Shown: piece by piece, positions 44,930 to 59,294 of the stretch
Numbering within the stretch: the stretch's first letter is position 1
Layout: every line of letters begins with the position of its first letter
From: Ophioceras dolichostomum
Taxonomy: Eukaryota > Ascomycota > Sordariomycetes > Magnaporthales > Ophioceraceae
Assembly: GCA_003049485.1 (NCBI GenBank)
Contig: PYST01000005.1
Location: 186,001 to 250,000 of the forward strand
Reading direction: 5' to 3'
DNA: 64,000 bases
Translations under genes and position numbers: made by a program
Notes under the pieces: model-generated
What the model was told of the DNA's origin: nothing
The model's database searches: none
Seen by the model: the letters and a program-made list of their open reading frames with translations, nothing else

Positions 44930-45040
44930 CGGACGAGCTGGGTAGGTAGTGGGACGAGCTGGGGTAGTATTAATCGGACGGGTTGGGTAGGTAGTAATTA
45001 GAAAGATTTCAAAAGAATTGAACGAGCCGGGTAAGTAGTT
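44930..45040. repeat. Degenerate ~20-bp tandem/interspersed repeats
   Basis: Four related copies of GACGAGCTGGGTAGGTAGT begin near 44932, 44953, 44977 and 45020 with a few changes each. They follow the hairpin cluster directly. Confidence 0.65.
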
Positions 45041-46286
45041 GAGCGACGGTTTGGATCTGACATGGGAAGAAGAATAAAACGGTTTTACGTACTTAGCAGG
45101 CAAATAATCTCCCTGGGAACGCTGACTCTGCCTGAAAGGGACAGTGCTTCCACGTCATGGACGTTCCCTCCTCGTCGTCCCACCCACCATCCTCCCAGCT
45201 ATCCCCCTCTCTCACCAGCCCCACACTTTGAACTGAAGACCACTGGCACTTCTCCCCTGCACGTTTTGGGCACTGCCCAATGATCGACCGGTGGCCTGCT
45301 CGCTTGGGATTCTTCTCTCCGTTTTCAAGACTCTTGCTCCCCTAGCCACTGGCCCCCCGCACCCCACCCCGTCTTGTCCAGGCACTTCCGCTTTCACTGC
45401 CCCCTCACGACGTCTTGCCGCTCGGGGAAGCTGGGAGCAACCAAGCAAGACAGGATGAGGCTAGTCATATAGCTTCGCTACATCCTCCGCCTGCGGATGA
45501 GGTGTCGGGCTCTTAGAGAAGTGGCATTGTGAGGCGAGTCTGATAGCGAGAGTAGGTTCTTGATGTATTTCGAGATGTGAGGCTCCAACGCACTCTGAAG
45601 CAGTCATCTCATGCACGTTTCACTGGATTATTTAGGGGACGAGAAGTGAAGCTGTTGACGTTCTGAGCGACAATCCACCTGTCGAGAGAGAGAGAGAGGT
45701 TTTGTTATGGTACACATCCCAGGGTGAAACATGACGGCCTGGCTGGATCTACTACTTGGAAGAGAGATAGAGAGACCTTGCATCGGCGGCGTCGTTTTAG
45801 AAACTGCACCCCCACGGAGGCAGTAAACAGAATAAGGCCGTTTTCTGCGACCAGTATTTTCGGGTCGAAACGGGCTCGAGATGGTCGCAGTTGACAGCAC
45901 TTCACCTAGGGGCCGAGCGGCACCTTGCTGGCAGCAAAGTGAGGCGAGAGTGAGAGTGAATACCGATGCATGCATGTACACGCCCGAGGGTCCTCAACAA
46001 GTTGGCCCAAGATTCATGGGCAGCTACCGTTTCCTCCCGTTGTAGGAGGAGTGCCGCCGCCTGTGCTTCACTCTACGCGACCACAAAGGCTCAGCTTGAC
46101 CTAGCGCGTGCTTCCCCGTTGTTGCCACAGTGCCGCACGTGGTTGGGTCCCCTCTGCTCAAGTGGGGGGCCTCTGTGAATAAAAAGAGAGCGGACCCTCC
46201 CTCGTCCTCTAAAAATTCTTTTCAATCTTCCTTCCTCTTCCCTCCCCGAGCCGCCTCTTCGTCTTTTGCCTCCTCCTCTGCGCTTG

Positions 46287-46356
46287 CGTCTTTTGCTCTG
46301 CGCCTTTTGCTCTGCGTCTTTTGCTTTGCGTCTTTCGCTTTGCGTCTTTCGCTTTC
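46287..46356. repeat. Five 14-bp CT-rich tandem repeats in a promoter/leader
   Basis: Units CGTCTTTTGCTCTG, CGCCTTTTGCTCTG, CGTCTTTTGCTTTG, CGTCTTTCGCTTTG and CGTCTTTCGCTTTC lie head to tail, about 0.4 kb before the next ATG, inside a long pyrimidine-rich stretch (46200-46740). Confidence 0.85.
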
Positions 46357-46729
46357 TCTCTCTGCGCTTGGCCTCTCTGCTTTTTTCTTTCTGTCTAGTT
46401 TTCTCTCGGGTTTCGCCTCTCTGCGGGTCCGTCCCTCTGCTCCCGCCTCTTGTCTCTGTTACTGCTTTCTGCTGCAGCTTCGGGCTCTTGAGTCTGGCCT
46501 CTTTATTCTCGTTTTTTGTTGTCTCTCTCCTTTCTGCTCCCTCTTCGTTTTCTCTCTCCCTGCTTTTCTACCCTTTTTAATTGCCCTTTCGCCCCTTTCG
46601 CCTCTTTCTTTTGTACCTTCTCGCTTTTCCTGCCTCCTTTTATATGCCCTTTCTCTATACCACCGCGGCTCCTTCCTCCCGCCCCACCTTCGATTTCACC
46701 TCGTCACTTCTCCCCTTCGTGCCGCTTTT

Positions 46730-46737
46730 TATATAAG
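46730..46737 (+). promoter_or_regulatory. Possible TATA element
   Basis: TATATAAG about 30-40 bp before the ATG at 46768 and after the CT-rich tract. The closeness to the start codon would leave a very short leader, so its use is uncertain. Confidence 0.3.
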
Positions 46738-46767
46738 CATACCTCGGTTTCCCTACAGTCCGTCAAG

Positions 46768-47803
46768 ATGGCTGCGGCTCGTGTCTGGCCTCCCCGCATC
46801 TTCTCCAAGCTCCCCAACGAGCTCGGGCGCCAGATCGTCCAGGAGGGCTTCGACCGGCCGGTGTATGCCGTCATGGTCGACGAGTGCCCCGCCCCGGACG
46901 TGCAGCGGTCCGGCCCAGAGGATGACATCTGGTTCAGGGACGACCTGGACCGTCCCACGAGGCTGCCGCCGATGCCCGCGATCGCCCATGCCTCCCAACT
47001 CACCCTGAGCGAGACGAATGTCTACCTGCCGGAGGCCACGCGCACGTATCCGATCCCCGGCGGCCATATTGGTAAGACACCCCTTCATCATATCATCATA
47101 GCCCGCTTTGAGAAGCACGACGCTGACAAAGCATAACTCCCTACTCTTCCTTGGCCCTACAGGCTATTGCGTCAACATCCCCAACCTGCGCTCTGTTGAC
47201 TGCCCCATTGTCAGAGTCCCGTCCTACATCGGCACGGACGATGGCAACCCGCCACGCATCCTCCGCTTCCAGCACCCGGAGCGGATCCATCGGATTGCCC
47301 TCTCCCTCGGCACCGAGGAGCAGATGGAGGACCCCGCCCGCAAGCTCAACGGCGACAGCGACAACGGCGACCTACCACCGTGGTGGGACAACATCTTGGG
47401 CGGCCTCCACCACCTCCGCGAGGTCTTCATCGTGCCTCCCAAGGAGGAGACCGACGAGGACGGCGAGTACGACGAGGACGTCTTCGACGACGACCGGTGG
47501 TACGCGGTCCGCGTCCAGTACCGCGACGTGCCGCCGCGCGAGGACCAGCTGCTGCACCGCCTGGGCGTCGTCATCGACGAGCACGACGCCGACGTCACTG
47601 AGGACGTCGCGCCCGAGGAGGCCGTCGCTCTCAGAGACTCGCTCGCCGCGTACCTGGCGGCTCGTCCCGCGGGCTGGTGGGCTGGCGGCAGGCCGGCGCC
47701 GCAGGCTAGCATTAAGACGATGGTTGGCCCGTTCATCATGTGGGAGCGGCAGGCCTTGGGCTACGCCTTCACGCTCGGGGCGACGGCGGCGGGTGGCAAC
47801 TAA
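46768..47803 (+). CDS. 2EXR/F-box-like fungal protein
   Basis: Two exons, 46768-47071 and 47163-47803, give 314 residues. The splice (gtaaga donor at 47072, CCCTACAG acceptor) joins GGHI to GYCVNIPNL in phase. The N-terminus RIFSKLPNELGRQIVQEGF resembles the F-box/2EXR opening of many expanded Pezizomycotina families (sequence F-x-x-LP-x-EL-x-x-x-I), followed by a segment on past states of polypeptide conservation typical for 2EXR (ASQLTLSETNVYLPEATRTY). The middle has an acidic stretch (EETDEDGEYDEDVFDDD). There is no catalytic motif. The assignment is by resemblance only; the function of these families is mostly unknown. Confidence 0.75.
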
Positions 47804-51467
<3,664 letters not shown>

Positions 51468-52529
51468 CTACAGCATCCAAACCGCCTTCTCGACGTGGCC
51501 GGGGGTCAGGCCCTCCGGCGGCAGGTCGCCCCACGGCCGGCCATCCTCCCCGTCGAGGCGGCATAGAGGTTGGCCAGGGCGATCAGCCGGTGCGCCGCCT
51601 CCGCCGAGATGACCGCGAAGGCCTCCATGACGCTGTCCCGGTCCAGGTACTCGTCCTCGGAGAGGCAGACGAAGCGCCGGAAGTGGTGGACGCCTGGGAA
51701 GACCAGCGAGGCCATCTCGGCCTCCTCGTACGCCGCCCTCAGCCAGTCGCTCGGACCTCCTGCAGCTCGCCCCGCTCGTCGATGTGCATCCGGATCTCGG
51801 ACGTGGGCAGGGCTCCTCCGACTCCTCCTCCAGCAGCAGCACTAACGTTGCTGCTGCTGCTGTCGTCGTCGTCATCATCATCGCCCGTTCCATCGTCGAC
51901 GCCACCGGCACCGCCACCGACCGCAACGTCGTCGTCGGCTTGCTGACCGTCTACTGCCTGACCAGCATCTGAACCAGAACCAGAACCATCCGCAGCGGCT
52001 CCCGGAGTCTCGACAAAGCTGTTCTCGTCTATCGTCAGGTTCATCACCGAAGACAGGAGAGAAGCAGCCCTGGACCCGTCCATCCAGAGAGAGAGGCCGA
52101 CCGGCCTCGCGCCCGGCTCCGCAAAGTAGTCTCGCAGAAGCGACATGCGGGCCGACATGGTGCTGTGAGGAACGGTCTGCCAGGCCTCTCCCGCGTTGGT
52201 GGCACCGGCACTACTGGTGCTGGTAGAACAGATAGACGCAAGCTCGACGCGAGCGGCGGCGACGGCGCCCGCGCCTGCCACCGATGCCAGTGCATCGTAT
52301 AGCTCCCCGGAGAGGGCGTCGTCGGCGCCGACGACCAGCCGGACGTTCTTGTGCCGGGCGTCCCCCGCGTCTTCCCGGCTGAACTCGGCGAGCCGCGCGA
52401 TGCGCTTGACCCGGCCTTTGTCCACGCCCAGGTAGGGGAACGTGAGATCCGCGCGCGTGAAGCGGCGGTCTCCCCGACCGAACGCCCTGGCCTTGGCGTC
52501 CTTGATCTGCAGTGGCTTGATGATAAACG
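51468..52529 (-). pseudogene. Frameshifted gene of unknown family
   Basis: From a probable acceptor at 52530 the frame reads FIIKPLQIKDAKARAFGRGD, then KNVRLVVGADDALSGELYDA, VGLSLWMDGSRAASLLSSVM and an acidic Asp-rich linker. It stops at about 51739 after GELQEVRATG. Protein-like sequence goes on in a second frame (DWLRAAYEEAEMASLVFPGV, then FVCLSEDEYLDRDSVMEAF) and finally in a third (PWGDLPPEGLTPGHVEKAVW) to a stop at 51468. Two frame changes are therefore needed. All three parts have strong GC3 bias. No start codon was located upstream. The family is not recognised; the setting among F-box-type genes is suggestive only. Confidence 0.6.
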
Positions 52530-53078
52530 CTGGTCAGTACTACTATACTGGCTAGTATGAATTCAAAGAGGGCACATATGGGTAGGCTGTTGGAAAACGG
52601 AAATCGATCCTGATCGAAATGGGCAAGAAGATGGCCACATGGCCTGCTTCACTGAGATCGTGACCAACCCCGCTCTTTCCCCGGTCTCCTCGAGATGCCT
52701 CTTCCCTCAACGTGGTCGACGACAGCGAGGCCACTGGCTCGCTACCTCGGACTTTTGCCACCCCGGGACCCTATTCACGTAGAATCAGTTCAACAAAAGC
52801 CAGCAGGGTGTCTGGTTTGGATGTCAAAGATCATAATAAGAGCATGAGACACGAGGTCGAGGCGCACTGTAGGCCGCCTTAGTTCCTCATCCCGAGCTTC
52901 AAGTGATGTTTGAAAAGTGTGCCCAGTAGTCCTCCATCGTCTCATGTGCAGCCGGCCGGAGCATGTTGGGGAGGTCGGAACCTGGGCTGGCAAATTCACT
53001 GAGGCAGCTTGATTGCGTGCTTGTTGTTGTGGCCAGAGAGCAGAATCACTCGTGGGGACCGAGCTCCCTCACTCTGTG
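52530..53078. other. Intergenic region
   Basis: No coding sequence is supported. It lies between the frameshifted minus-strand locus and the TATA box of the F-box-like gene. Confidence 0.45.
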
Positions 53079-53085
53079 TATAAAA
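53079..53085 (+). promoter_or_regulatory. TATA box of the F-box-like gene
   Basis: TATAAAA with GC-rich flank. A start of transcription 30-40 bp downstream would fall near 53115-53125, in the pyrimidine-rich CTTTCCTTCTT, and would put the whole cassette array inside the 5' leader. Confidence 0.6.
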
Positions 53086-53159
53086 GCAGGGCCGCCTTCC
53101 TCCTCCTCTTGAATTCAAACCTTTCCTTCTTGTCAGCAACAACACCACTCACAGTTGCG

Positions 53160-53769
53160 GTACGTCCAAGCAGACCCACACCCGATCATTAGACAGACAA
53201 AGAGCCCTCACTGACAGCCTCACAACAACTGGTAGTCTTGCTATATGATCGATACTTTTCGTCTTTATCGTCATTCTTCGTAAGTTCGGAGAAGCCCGCA
53301 CTCACTCAATCACCGAACAGACAGAGAGTCTCGCTAACAGCCTCACCCGCACCAGTCGTCTCTCTGCGTAATCGACACTCTTCACTGTCATCATCATCTT
53401 TCGCAAGTACAGAGCCCGGTTACCAGACATACGAAAGAGCCTCACTGACATTTCTGCCTGCACCCAAGTCGTCTCACTATACGATAGATACTATGGTGTC
53501 ATTGTCGCTTTTCGTAAGTACAGAGAAACCCGCACCGGATTACCAGACATACAGAGAGCCTTACTAACAGCTTCACCTGCACCAGTCGTCGCATCAAACG
53601 ATAGAGACTAGCTAATACTATTTGCCGTCATCATCATTTATTGTAAGTGCTAGAAGCCCGTACCCACTCACTGGTAGACGGACAAAGAGTCTCACTGACA
53701 CCCACCCCCATCACTACTAGTCGACCTACTACATGATTGATACTCTTCACCATCCGAGTCGTCATCATC
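53160..53769 (+). repeat. Tandem array of five intron-plus-exon cassettes in a 5' leader
   Basis: Five diverged copies with period 111-129 bp. Each has a donor, a CTAAC/CTGAC branch site and an acceptor: introns 53160-53235 (gtacgt/tag), 53280-53355 (gtaagt/cag), 53403-53468 (gcaagt/aag), 53514-53585 (gtaagt/cag) and 53643-53720 (gtaagt/tag), 66-78 nt long. Branch sites lie 17-21 nt before the acceptor. The exons between are 44-57 nt and share TCGTC...GATACT...GTCATCATCAT. In the last copy the exon runs into the ATG at 53770. The introns also share ACAGACAAAGAGCCTCACTGAC-like sequence. The third copy would use a GC donor and an AAG acceptor. That these are spliced is inferred from the signals. 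Confidence 0.75.
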
Positions 53770-54909
53770 ATGTCTATCCCTGCTGCTTCTTCTCTTTCCG
53801 CCGGCACCGTCGATGGTATCCGCCCGCTCAACCTCCTCCAGCTGCCCAACGAGGCGCTGGAAGGGATCCTCTCCAACCTCCAATGGGGGCTGGAGGGCCA
53901 GCAGAACTGGTCCGACCGCATGCGCGAGCGTGCCGATCGGGGCCCGGGTCGCCGCTACCCGGCGGACGACCTCAGGAACGCCCGCCTCGCCTGCCGCCGC
54001 CTCGCCGACAACGGCGGCCGCTTTCTCTGCCCCTTGCTGCACGCCTACGCGTACTCGCTCGAGTCCGTGGCCCGCTTCGAAGAGATCGCGCGCCACCGGC
54101 TGATCCACCCGGGGGTGAGGTGCGTGGTCGTCTGGGTGGGATACTACGACGCCGCCTTCCGCAAGGGGCGCGTCAAGGCCCTCCTGTCAGAGTTCGCCTT
54201 CCTGCCCGCGGACAGGGTCGAGACCAAGCCCTCCGAGGGGCCGTCGCGAGCCGCCTCCTTCCCTAGGCTCCGGCACCTCGAGGTCGACAGCTACTCCCGG
54301 TCGCCGATGATCAACGTCCCCCTCCACGAGGTGATCCGCCTCAACCAGTACCACTACTCCGAGCAGCCTCAGACTCCCATCCGGGAGTACGTGCAGCAGC
54401 TCGTCGGTGTCGCCAGCGGCTGCATCTGCAGCCAAGACCTCGAGACGGTCGACCTCGTGGACTCGGGCCTCAAGTTCGGCGACGTGTCCTTCGCGTCCCT
54501 GCCGCGTCTGAAGTCGCTGCGGTTCGAGCGGTGGACGATGGGCAGCCCCTAGGATATCGACAACGCTCTCGCCCACCTGCGCCGCCACTTACATCGCTGG
54601 CGCGCCCTCTACCCCGACGCCAACCGGGAGGACTTCAATGTCCTGCCCAGGGGATACGAGGGCGCGACCGTGTGGGACGACGAGGCCGACAGGGTCTTCG
54701 GGGCCACCTCGGACCCGGTGCCTGGCCAGCCACCCGCGCGGGCGTACCAGTACATCTGGGGGATGTCGGACGACGACCGTTTTGATGAGCTGGACGACGA
54801 CGGCCAGGACGGCGGGGAGGACGGCGGCGGCGACGGGGAGGAGGAGGACGGCGACGGGGAGGAGGAGGACGGCGACGGGGAGGAGGTCGACGACGACGAC
54901 GACCAGTAG
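53770..54909 (+). pseudogene. F-box-like protein gene with one in-frame TAG
   Basis: ATG 53770 is followed by MSIPAASSLSAGTVDGIRPL and an F-box-like LLQLPNEALEGILSNL, then an ARLACRRLADNG helix as in many fungal F-box/LRR proteins. The frame runs with even GC3 bias to a TAG at 54550-54552 (after RWTMGSP). It then continues in the same frame with DIDNALAHLRRHLHRWRALY and a Gly/Asp/Glu-rich repeated tail to TAG 54907-54909. Full length would be 379 codons. The inner stop could come from CAG by one C-to-T change in a CpA context. The product would lose the C-terminal third unless the stop is read through or edited. It may still give a 260-residue protein. An out-of-frame ATG at 53732 overlaps the start. 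Confidence 0.7.
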
Positions 54910-56767
54910 GGGGCAGTCGGTCGGTGGGAAGAGGGAGGCGAGGGTCGCCGTTCCGAGCCGGTTCGATTCCGGCCGAGTCCGGTGGCCCTCGCCGAGGACT
55001 AGAAAGGGCACTTGACGAGGTCGCCGTGCCGATACTACATAGGGCGCTTGACGAGAACGTCGTGCCAATACTATCTATTATATACGGTGGGAGGAGGGGA
55101 GGGGGGAAGGAGGGAGGACGCGGTGGGACCTAGTTTCATGTGCGAGTATGGATGGCTTCATCACAAGGAGTCAGATTACTATCCTCATCACATTACCACA
55201 TGTTTATTTTAGGAACGGCGGGGACGGGACCAGCGAAGCGTGGCGTTTTGCGGGAGGAACATTATAGATGGAGGGAAGGGCCGGGTCACGTAGCGGGAGT
55301 TTATTCTGATAGAGATGGAGGGTGAAGGGAGCGTGACACAGACAAAGGTGCCAGTAATGAACAGTTGAGCTGGAGAGGGACGTCGAGATATATCCAGGTC
55401 CGAGTCCTCTTTGGAAATTGTTTTTGTTTTTTTTTGGTCAACTTCGATTGTGCCGGACTGAAACTGTGAAATTTTGCTTGTGTGACCATTTGATGCTGCC
55501 TGCCTCCTGCGTGAGTCACAAATTCCCTCCGCCGGTAACGAACAAACTCCTCGAAACAAAGGGCGGCACCTCAATGCTTGAGCCTTGATAAACCTTCACC
55601 CAACGACGCCCAACCGAACTTGGGGGAAGAAGCACCAAGCGCTGCCTCACAATTGGCCTCCGTCCATCCCAGCCCCTCCATTGTTGGCACCCAATCACTT
55701 CAGCGGCCTCAGAGGCCCTACCATCGGGACAGTCCCGCCCCTGCAACAAGACATCATTGACACCAGAGACATGGGTAACCCAGAGCGACGAGCCTCAGAC
55801 TCCCTGCAATGGCCTCACTTTTGACTTTCGAAAATCGACCCAAGCGCCGCATATCAGCACCTGTCCCTGTCCGCTAGGGTTCCCCCTGGCGTCGGGACTC
55901 CCTCCGATTGATGAGGCGAACGGGAGAAACGCAGATCACATCTCGGCACATCACGGAGAGCCTCTCCAGATGACAGGCGCCACGTCGAACTGCGCTATGC
56001 CGCCTACAGCGGCAGCCTGCATTCTAGTACACCCATCACACGTCGTGGACGGAATATGAGCTGGCATGCGCGGGAGGCCCTTCGCGGCCTCAAAGCAGCG
56101 AGCGAAAGAGTCATCGATTCTCCCGAGGACGCAGTTTAGCGACATCGTCATCATCAGGACCAAGCAGCGACTTCACGGAAAGATTGTTCGCAATTGCGGA
56201 AGTTCGATAGCGGAACAACATATTACTACGGTCCTGAGGCCCCCGAGGTGGTCAGGCTGGGCCCGTTTCTATGCAGCGCAACCCACACCACCATGTCCAT
56301 GTCCCGCCACCTGCCTGTACCGATTAGGCAGACATCCAAGGTAAGGCTACGAGCCAACGGGAGCCTGCAAGAATGCCTTATCCACCACATATGCACGTTC
56401 CCTTTATTTTTCTTTTCTACTCTTTTGAGTAAAGGCTCTCTTTGTCCTATATTATACATTTTCTCCATTTTTATAGTAACATCAACCTTGTCGGGCCTCC
56501 TTAGGTTTCTCGGGCTACAAAATCCCTCGACCGTCTTCCACCTCTCGTCTGCTCTAAGCCATTCCTCTGCATCTTCTTCATACTGCTTCTTTGCTTAGAC
56601 TTAGTAGTTTATCAACACTGCTCTCTACCATTCCTCGTTGCTATCGAGCGCCTCAAGCAGCTATATGCACCTCTAAGTCTCACTGTGCCATACCACCGAC
56701 GTCCGTCCACCACGCCACTATACCGAACAGCCTCCAACCATCCTACGCATCTCGCAGCCACGAGAAA
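54910..56767. other. Intergenic region of about 1.9 kb
   Basis: Frames on both strands overlap and show no family motif. The part from 56390 to 56660 is CT-rich and is the leader of the next gene. Confidence 0.45.
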
Positions 56768-58888
56768 ATGGGTTATCAAAGCTATCATCCAAACTGGCGC
56801 ACCCACAGGCGGAGCGGCAGCGAGGACCTATGCGGCGTGGAGCTCAACGGCGGGAAGTGCCTGCGAGAGCTACAGGAGCCACCGTGCTTCCGCGTTCACG
56901 ACAAGGCACGGCTCGCCGCCTGGGCAGCAACCAACGGCAAGAGACTATGCTCCTTCGGCAGGCGGTGCAGTGAGTATCCACTGGGGCGGTGCTACTATAC
57001 CCACTCTCCCGACCAGGACGACGGTGACCGGGTTGAGAAGATGCACGCTCAGCTCACGGAGCCGGAGGTTCTCGACTTGGACAGCCTGGTCAGTGACACG
57101 GACACCCGTGTAACTGGTGTGCGCGAGCTGGCGAGCTTCAACCAGCTGGGGGACGACGAGATCGCTGTTCCTGGTACGTTGTTCCTGTCTACTAGCACTC
57201 TTCTTCACAGCAACTAATGCACCTTAATCACAACGCGTGGCACGATGCTATAATACCAGTTGTGATTAATGCTAAAACCATGCCTTTGTCAAACTCTCCC
57301 AGGCATGCCTCCTCTCTTCCACAAGCCCACGAAGCCCATCGACATCAAACGGGACAACCTCAACGGCGATCTTCGGTCGTACCCCCGCTTCACACACGCG
57401 TTCGAACCACTCCTCGCCGCTATCTCGCTTATGCAGCAGCCATCCACCGACAAAAACAACCCCGACCCCGTCTCGACGGCAGATCTTATCCTCAGCACCG
57501 GCGTTCTCCGCAAGCTGTTGGTCTTCCTCCTGGAGGACACAAGTCCCGTCCTCGAGCGGTTTGATATAACATGGAGACGACGGGGATACTCTGGCTCTGG
57601 TTCTGCTGGCAACAGGGGCAACGGCGAGGGAAGGGGCAAGACAAGCGGCGGGAGCGGCGGCGGCATGAACGGTGGTATCCTGTTCATAGGCCGGTGGGAG
57701 GCAGACCCGCGGTTCAACTTCAGCAACGGCTGCGGCGTGGGCTTCGAGCGGGAGACCTGCCGCCACGAAGCCGACGACGAGCTCATGGCGCGCAGCTTCA
57801 GCCACCACCGCGTCGTGGCGTACGACCTCGGCGGGCTGCGGTGCGTGGTGCGCGGCGAGGTGGACGCTTATTTCTGCGAGAGCCACCGGGAGACAACGCG
57901 GACAGCTCCCCCTTCAACGATGACAACGACATCGTCCTCGCCTCCCACGCGTGCGACTGCGTTGTCCTCCTCCTCATCGCCCCCTTCTGAGGCGTCCTTG
58001 TCGTTCCAGGCAGTAGTCGGGAAGCCGATCAACAGCAAGGCCAAGAATAAGAATAACAGCAGCAGCAGCAACCGCGGCAGGAGTGCTGCCAGCAGCGTCA
58101 AAGCATCCTCCAGCCCGCCCAGGTCGCTGTCTTCCCGCCGCTTCTCCCTCACCCTCACCCGCGGCTTCGACGCCCTCTCCATCGACGACCCAGGCGACAC
58201 ACCCGCGTACGCCGCCTCTCTCGCTTCCTCGTCGTACTCTTCCACCATATCTTCCTCCTACTACCTCTCGACTTCCCCCGCCATCAGTACAAGCATGAGG
58301 GCTACCACCGTGACCCTCAACGCCTCGACAAACCTCAAAGTCCACTTCCCCAGCGGCCGACCGATCCCCTCCTCCTGCCTCCTCGAGCTGAAGACCCGCA
58401 ACGCCAAGAACCCCAAGCTTGCCATCCCGGAAGCTCAGCTCTATTTCTCCGGGCGCTACACTTCTAATAGTTCCACCTCCATGTCCCGCGCTTCGTCCAC
58501 CGCCGTCTCTTCCGCTAGCGGGCCCTACCTCTACAGCGCCACGCACCATAACCGCGTCTTCTCCCCCTCAGACGGCCAGCTCGAAGATCTCGGGGAGCGC
58601 ATGAAGGTCTGGGAGTCGGATGCTAAGACGCAGAAGGCTCTGGGTAGGGTAGTGGCGCTATTGAGGGTTCTGAGGGAGAGGGTGGCGGAGATTTGTAACT
58701 CTTCCGTGTCCTCGGAGGGGGACGACGACGTCATCGGAGAAGGAGAAGGAGAAGAGGTGGCTTTGAGCTTGGTGTTGGACTCGGGACATGACGGCGAGGG
58801 GGAGTGGAAGCGGGAGAGGAATTCGCTGCCGAGCGCGAGGCTGTTTCGGAGGCGGGATGGGGTTCGGTTGGTGCCGGCGACTTTCTAG
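56768..58888 (+). CDS. Fungal-specific protein of the family often misnamed geranylgeranyl pyrophosphate synthetase
   Basis: Two exons, 56768-57173 and 57303-58888, give 663 residues; the splice joins EIAVP to GMPPLFHKPTKPIDIKR in phase. The N-terminal part has a Cys/His group, LCSFGRRCSEYPLGRCYYTH (C-x5-C-x7-C-x3-H), that resembles a CCCH zinc finger. The main part matches the common Pezizomycotina family with a PG-x-PP-x-F/W start, a TADLILSTGVLRKLLVFL segment, LFIGRWEADPR, and HHRVVAYDLGGLRCVVRGEV followed by a long Ser-rich linker and a conserved C-terminal block (IPEAQLYFSGRY). Database records of this family are often called geranylgeranyl pyrophosphate synthetase, but no prenyltransferase DDxxD motif is present here, so that name should not be used. 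Confidence 0.8.
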
Positions 58889-59294
58889 GTGGGAAGCCCG
58901 CCGTTGGTGGTGTCTGTGAAGATCTATGGGAGAAGAACTTGCGGAGGTCTACTGGTATTTGGGTAATTTGTAAAGACTCGGAGGGGTACTATGTAAGGAT
59001 GCTATTTTGTGTTGCACTTCTGCTCGTGTTTTATGTTCGGAACTGCGGGATCTTTTGGTACTAGTACTTTGGCTAGATTGCTCCTACTTCGTTGTTGTAC
59101 TAGCTTGTCTATCTATTTCTCCTCAATCTGCTACTAGGCAGTTTCCTCAAGACTGGCGTTCACAAGCAGTTTCCTCAAGACTGGCGTTCACAAGCAGTTT
59201 CCTCAAGACTGGCGTTCACAAGCAGTTTCCTCAAGACTGGCGTTCACAAGTAGTTTTCCTCCTAAGTAATACCCCCGTCGGCTCAACCGCAAAT
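58889..59294. other. Intergenic region between convergent genes
   Basis: Shared 3' flank holding the 28-bp repeat array. Nothing coding is supported. Confidence 0.5.
59138..59249. repeat. Four perfect 28-bp tandem repeats
   Basis: The unit starts GCAGTTTCCTCAAGACTGGC and ends GTTCACAA; copies begin at 59138, 59166, 59194 and 59222, followed by a degenerate fifth start (GTAGTTTTCC). The copies are identical, which points to recent amplification. Confidence 0.95.

Larger units (their letters stand above)
42617..46767. other. Gene-poor, repeat-bearing interval of about 4.1 kb
   Basis: No gene is supported on either strand. It contains a GGCA-rich microsatellite (43306-43335), a C18-T11 homopolymer pair, a group of nested hairpins, degenerate GACGAGCTGGGTAGGTAGT repeats and, at the right end, the CT-rich promoter of the next gene. 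The stretch 44330-45060 is AT-richer and may be the remains of a transposable element, but I find no terminal repeats or coding motifs that prove it. Confidence 0.5.

Noticed and set aside
44730..45060. Solo long terminal repeat starting TGTTACGG
   Set aside because: No matching CA-type end or target-site duplication could be found, so it is kept only as a possible remnant.
46130..47008. 292-codon frame over the CT-rich leader and first exon of the 2EXR-like gene
   Set aside because: Leu/Ser/Phe-rich product of pyrimidine-rich DNA, and it overlaps the better-supported exon in another frame.
53238..53567. 109-codon frame across the cassette array giving repeated Ser/Pro-rich peptide
   Set aside because: Openness follows from the repeat; the conserved donor, branch and acceptor sites explain the array better. 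Kept as the rival reading in the cassette finding.
53733..54266. 178-codon frame overlapping the start of the F-box-like gene
   Set aside because: Arg/Pro/Gly-rich shadow of a GC-rich coding frame; its ATG may act only as an upstream out-of-frame start.
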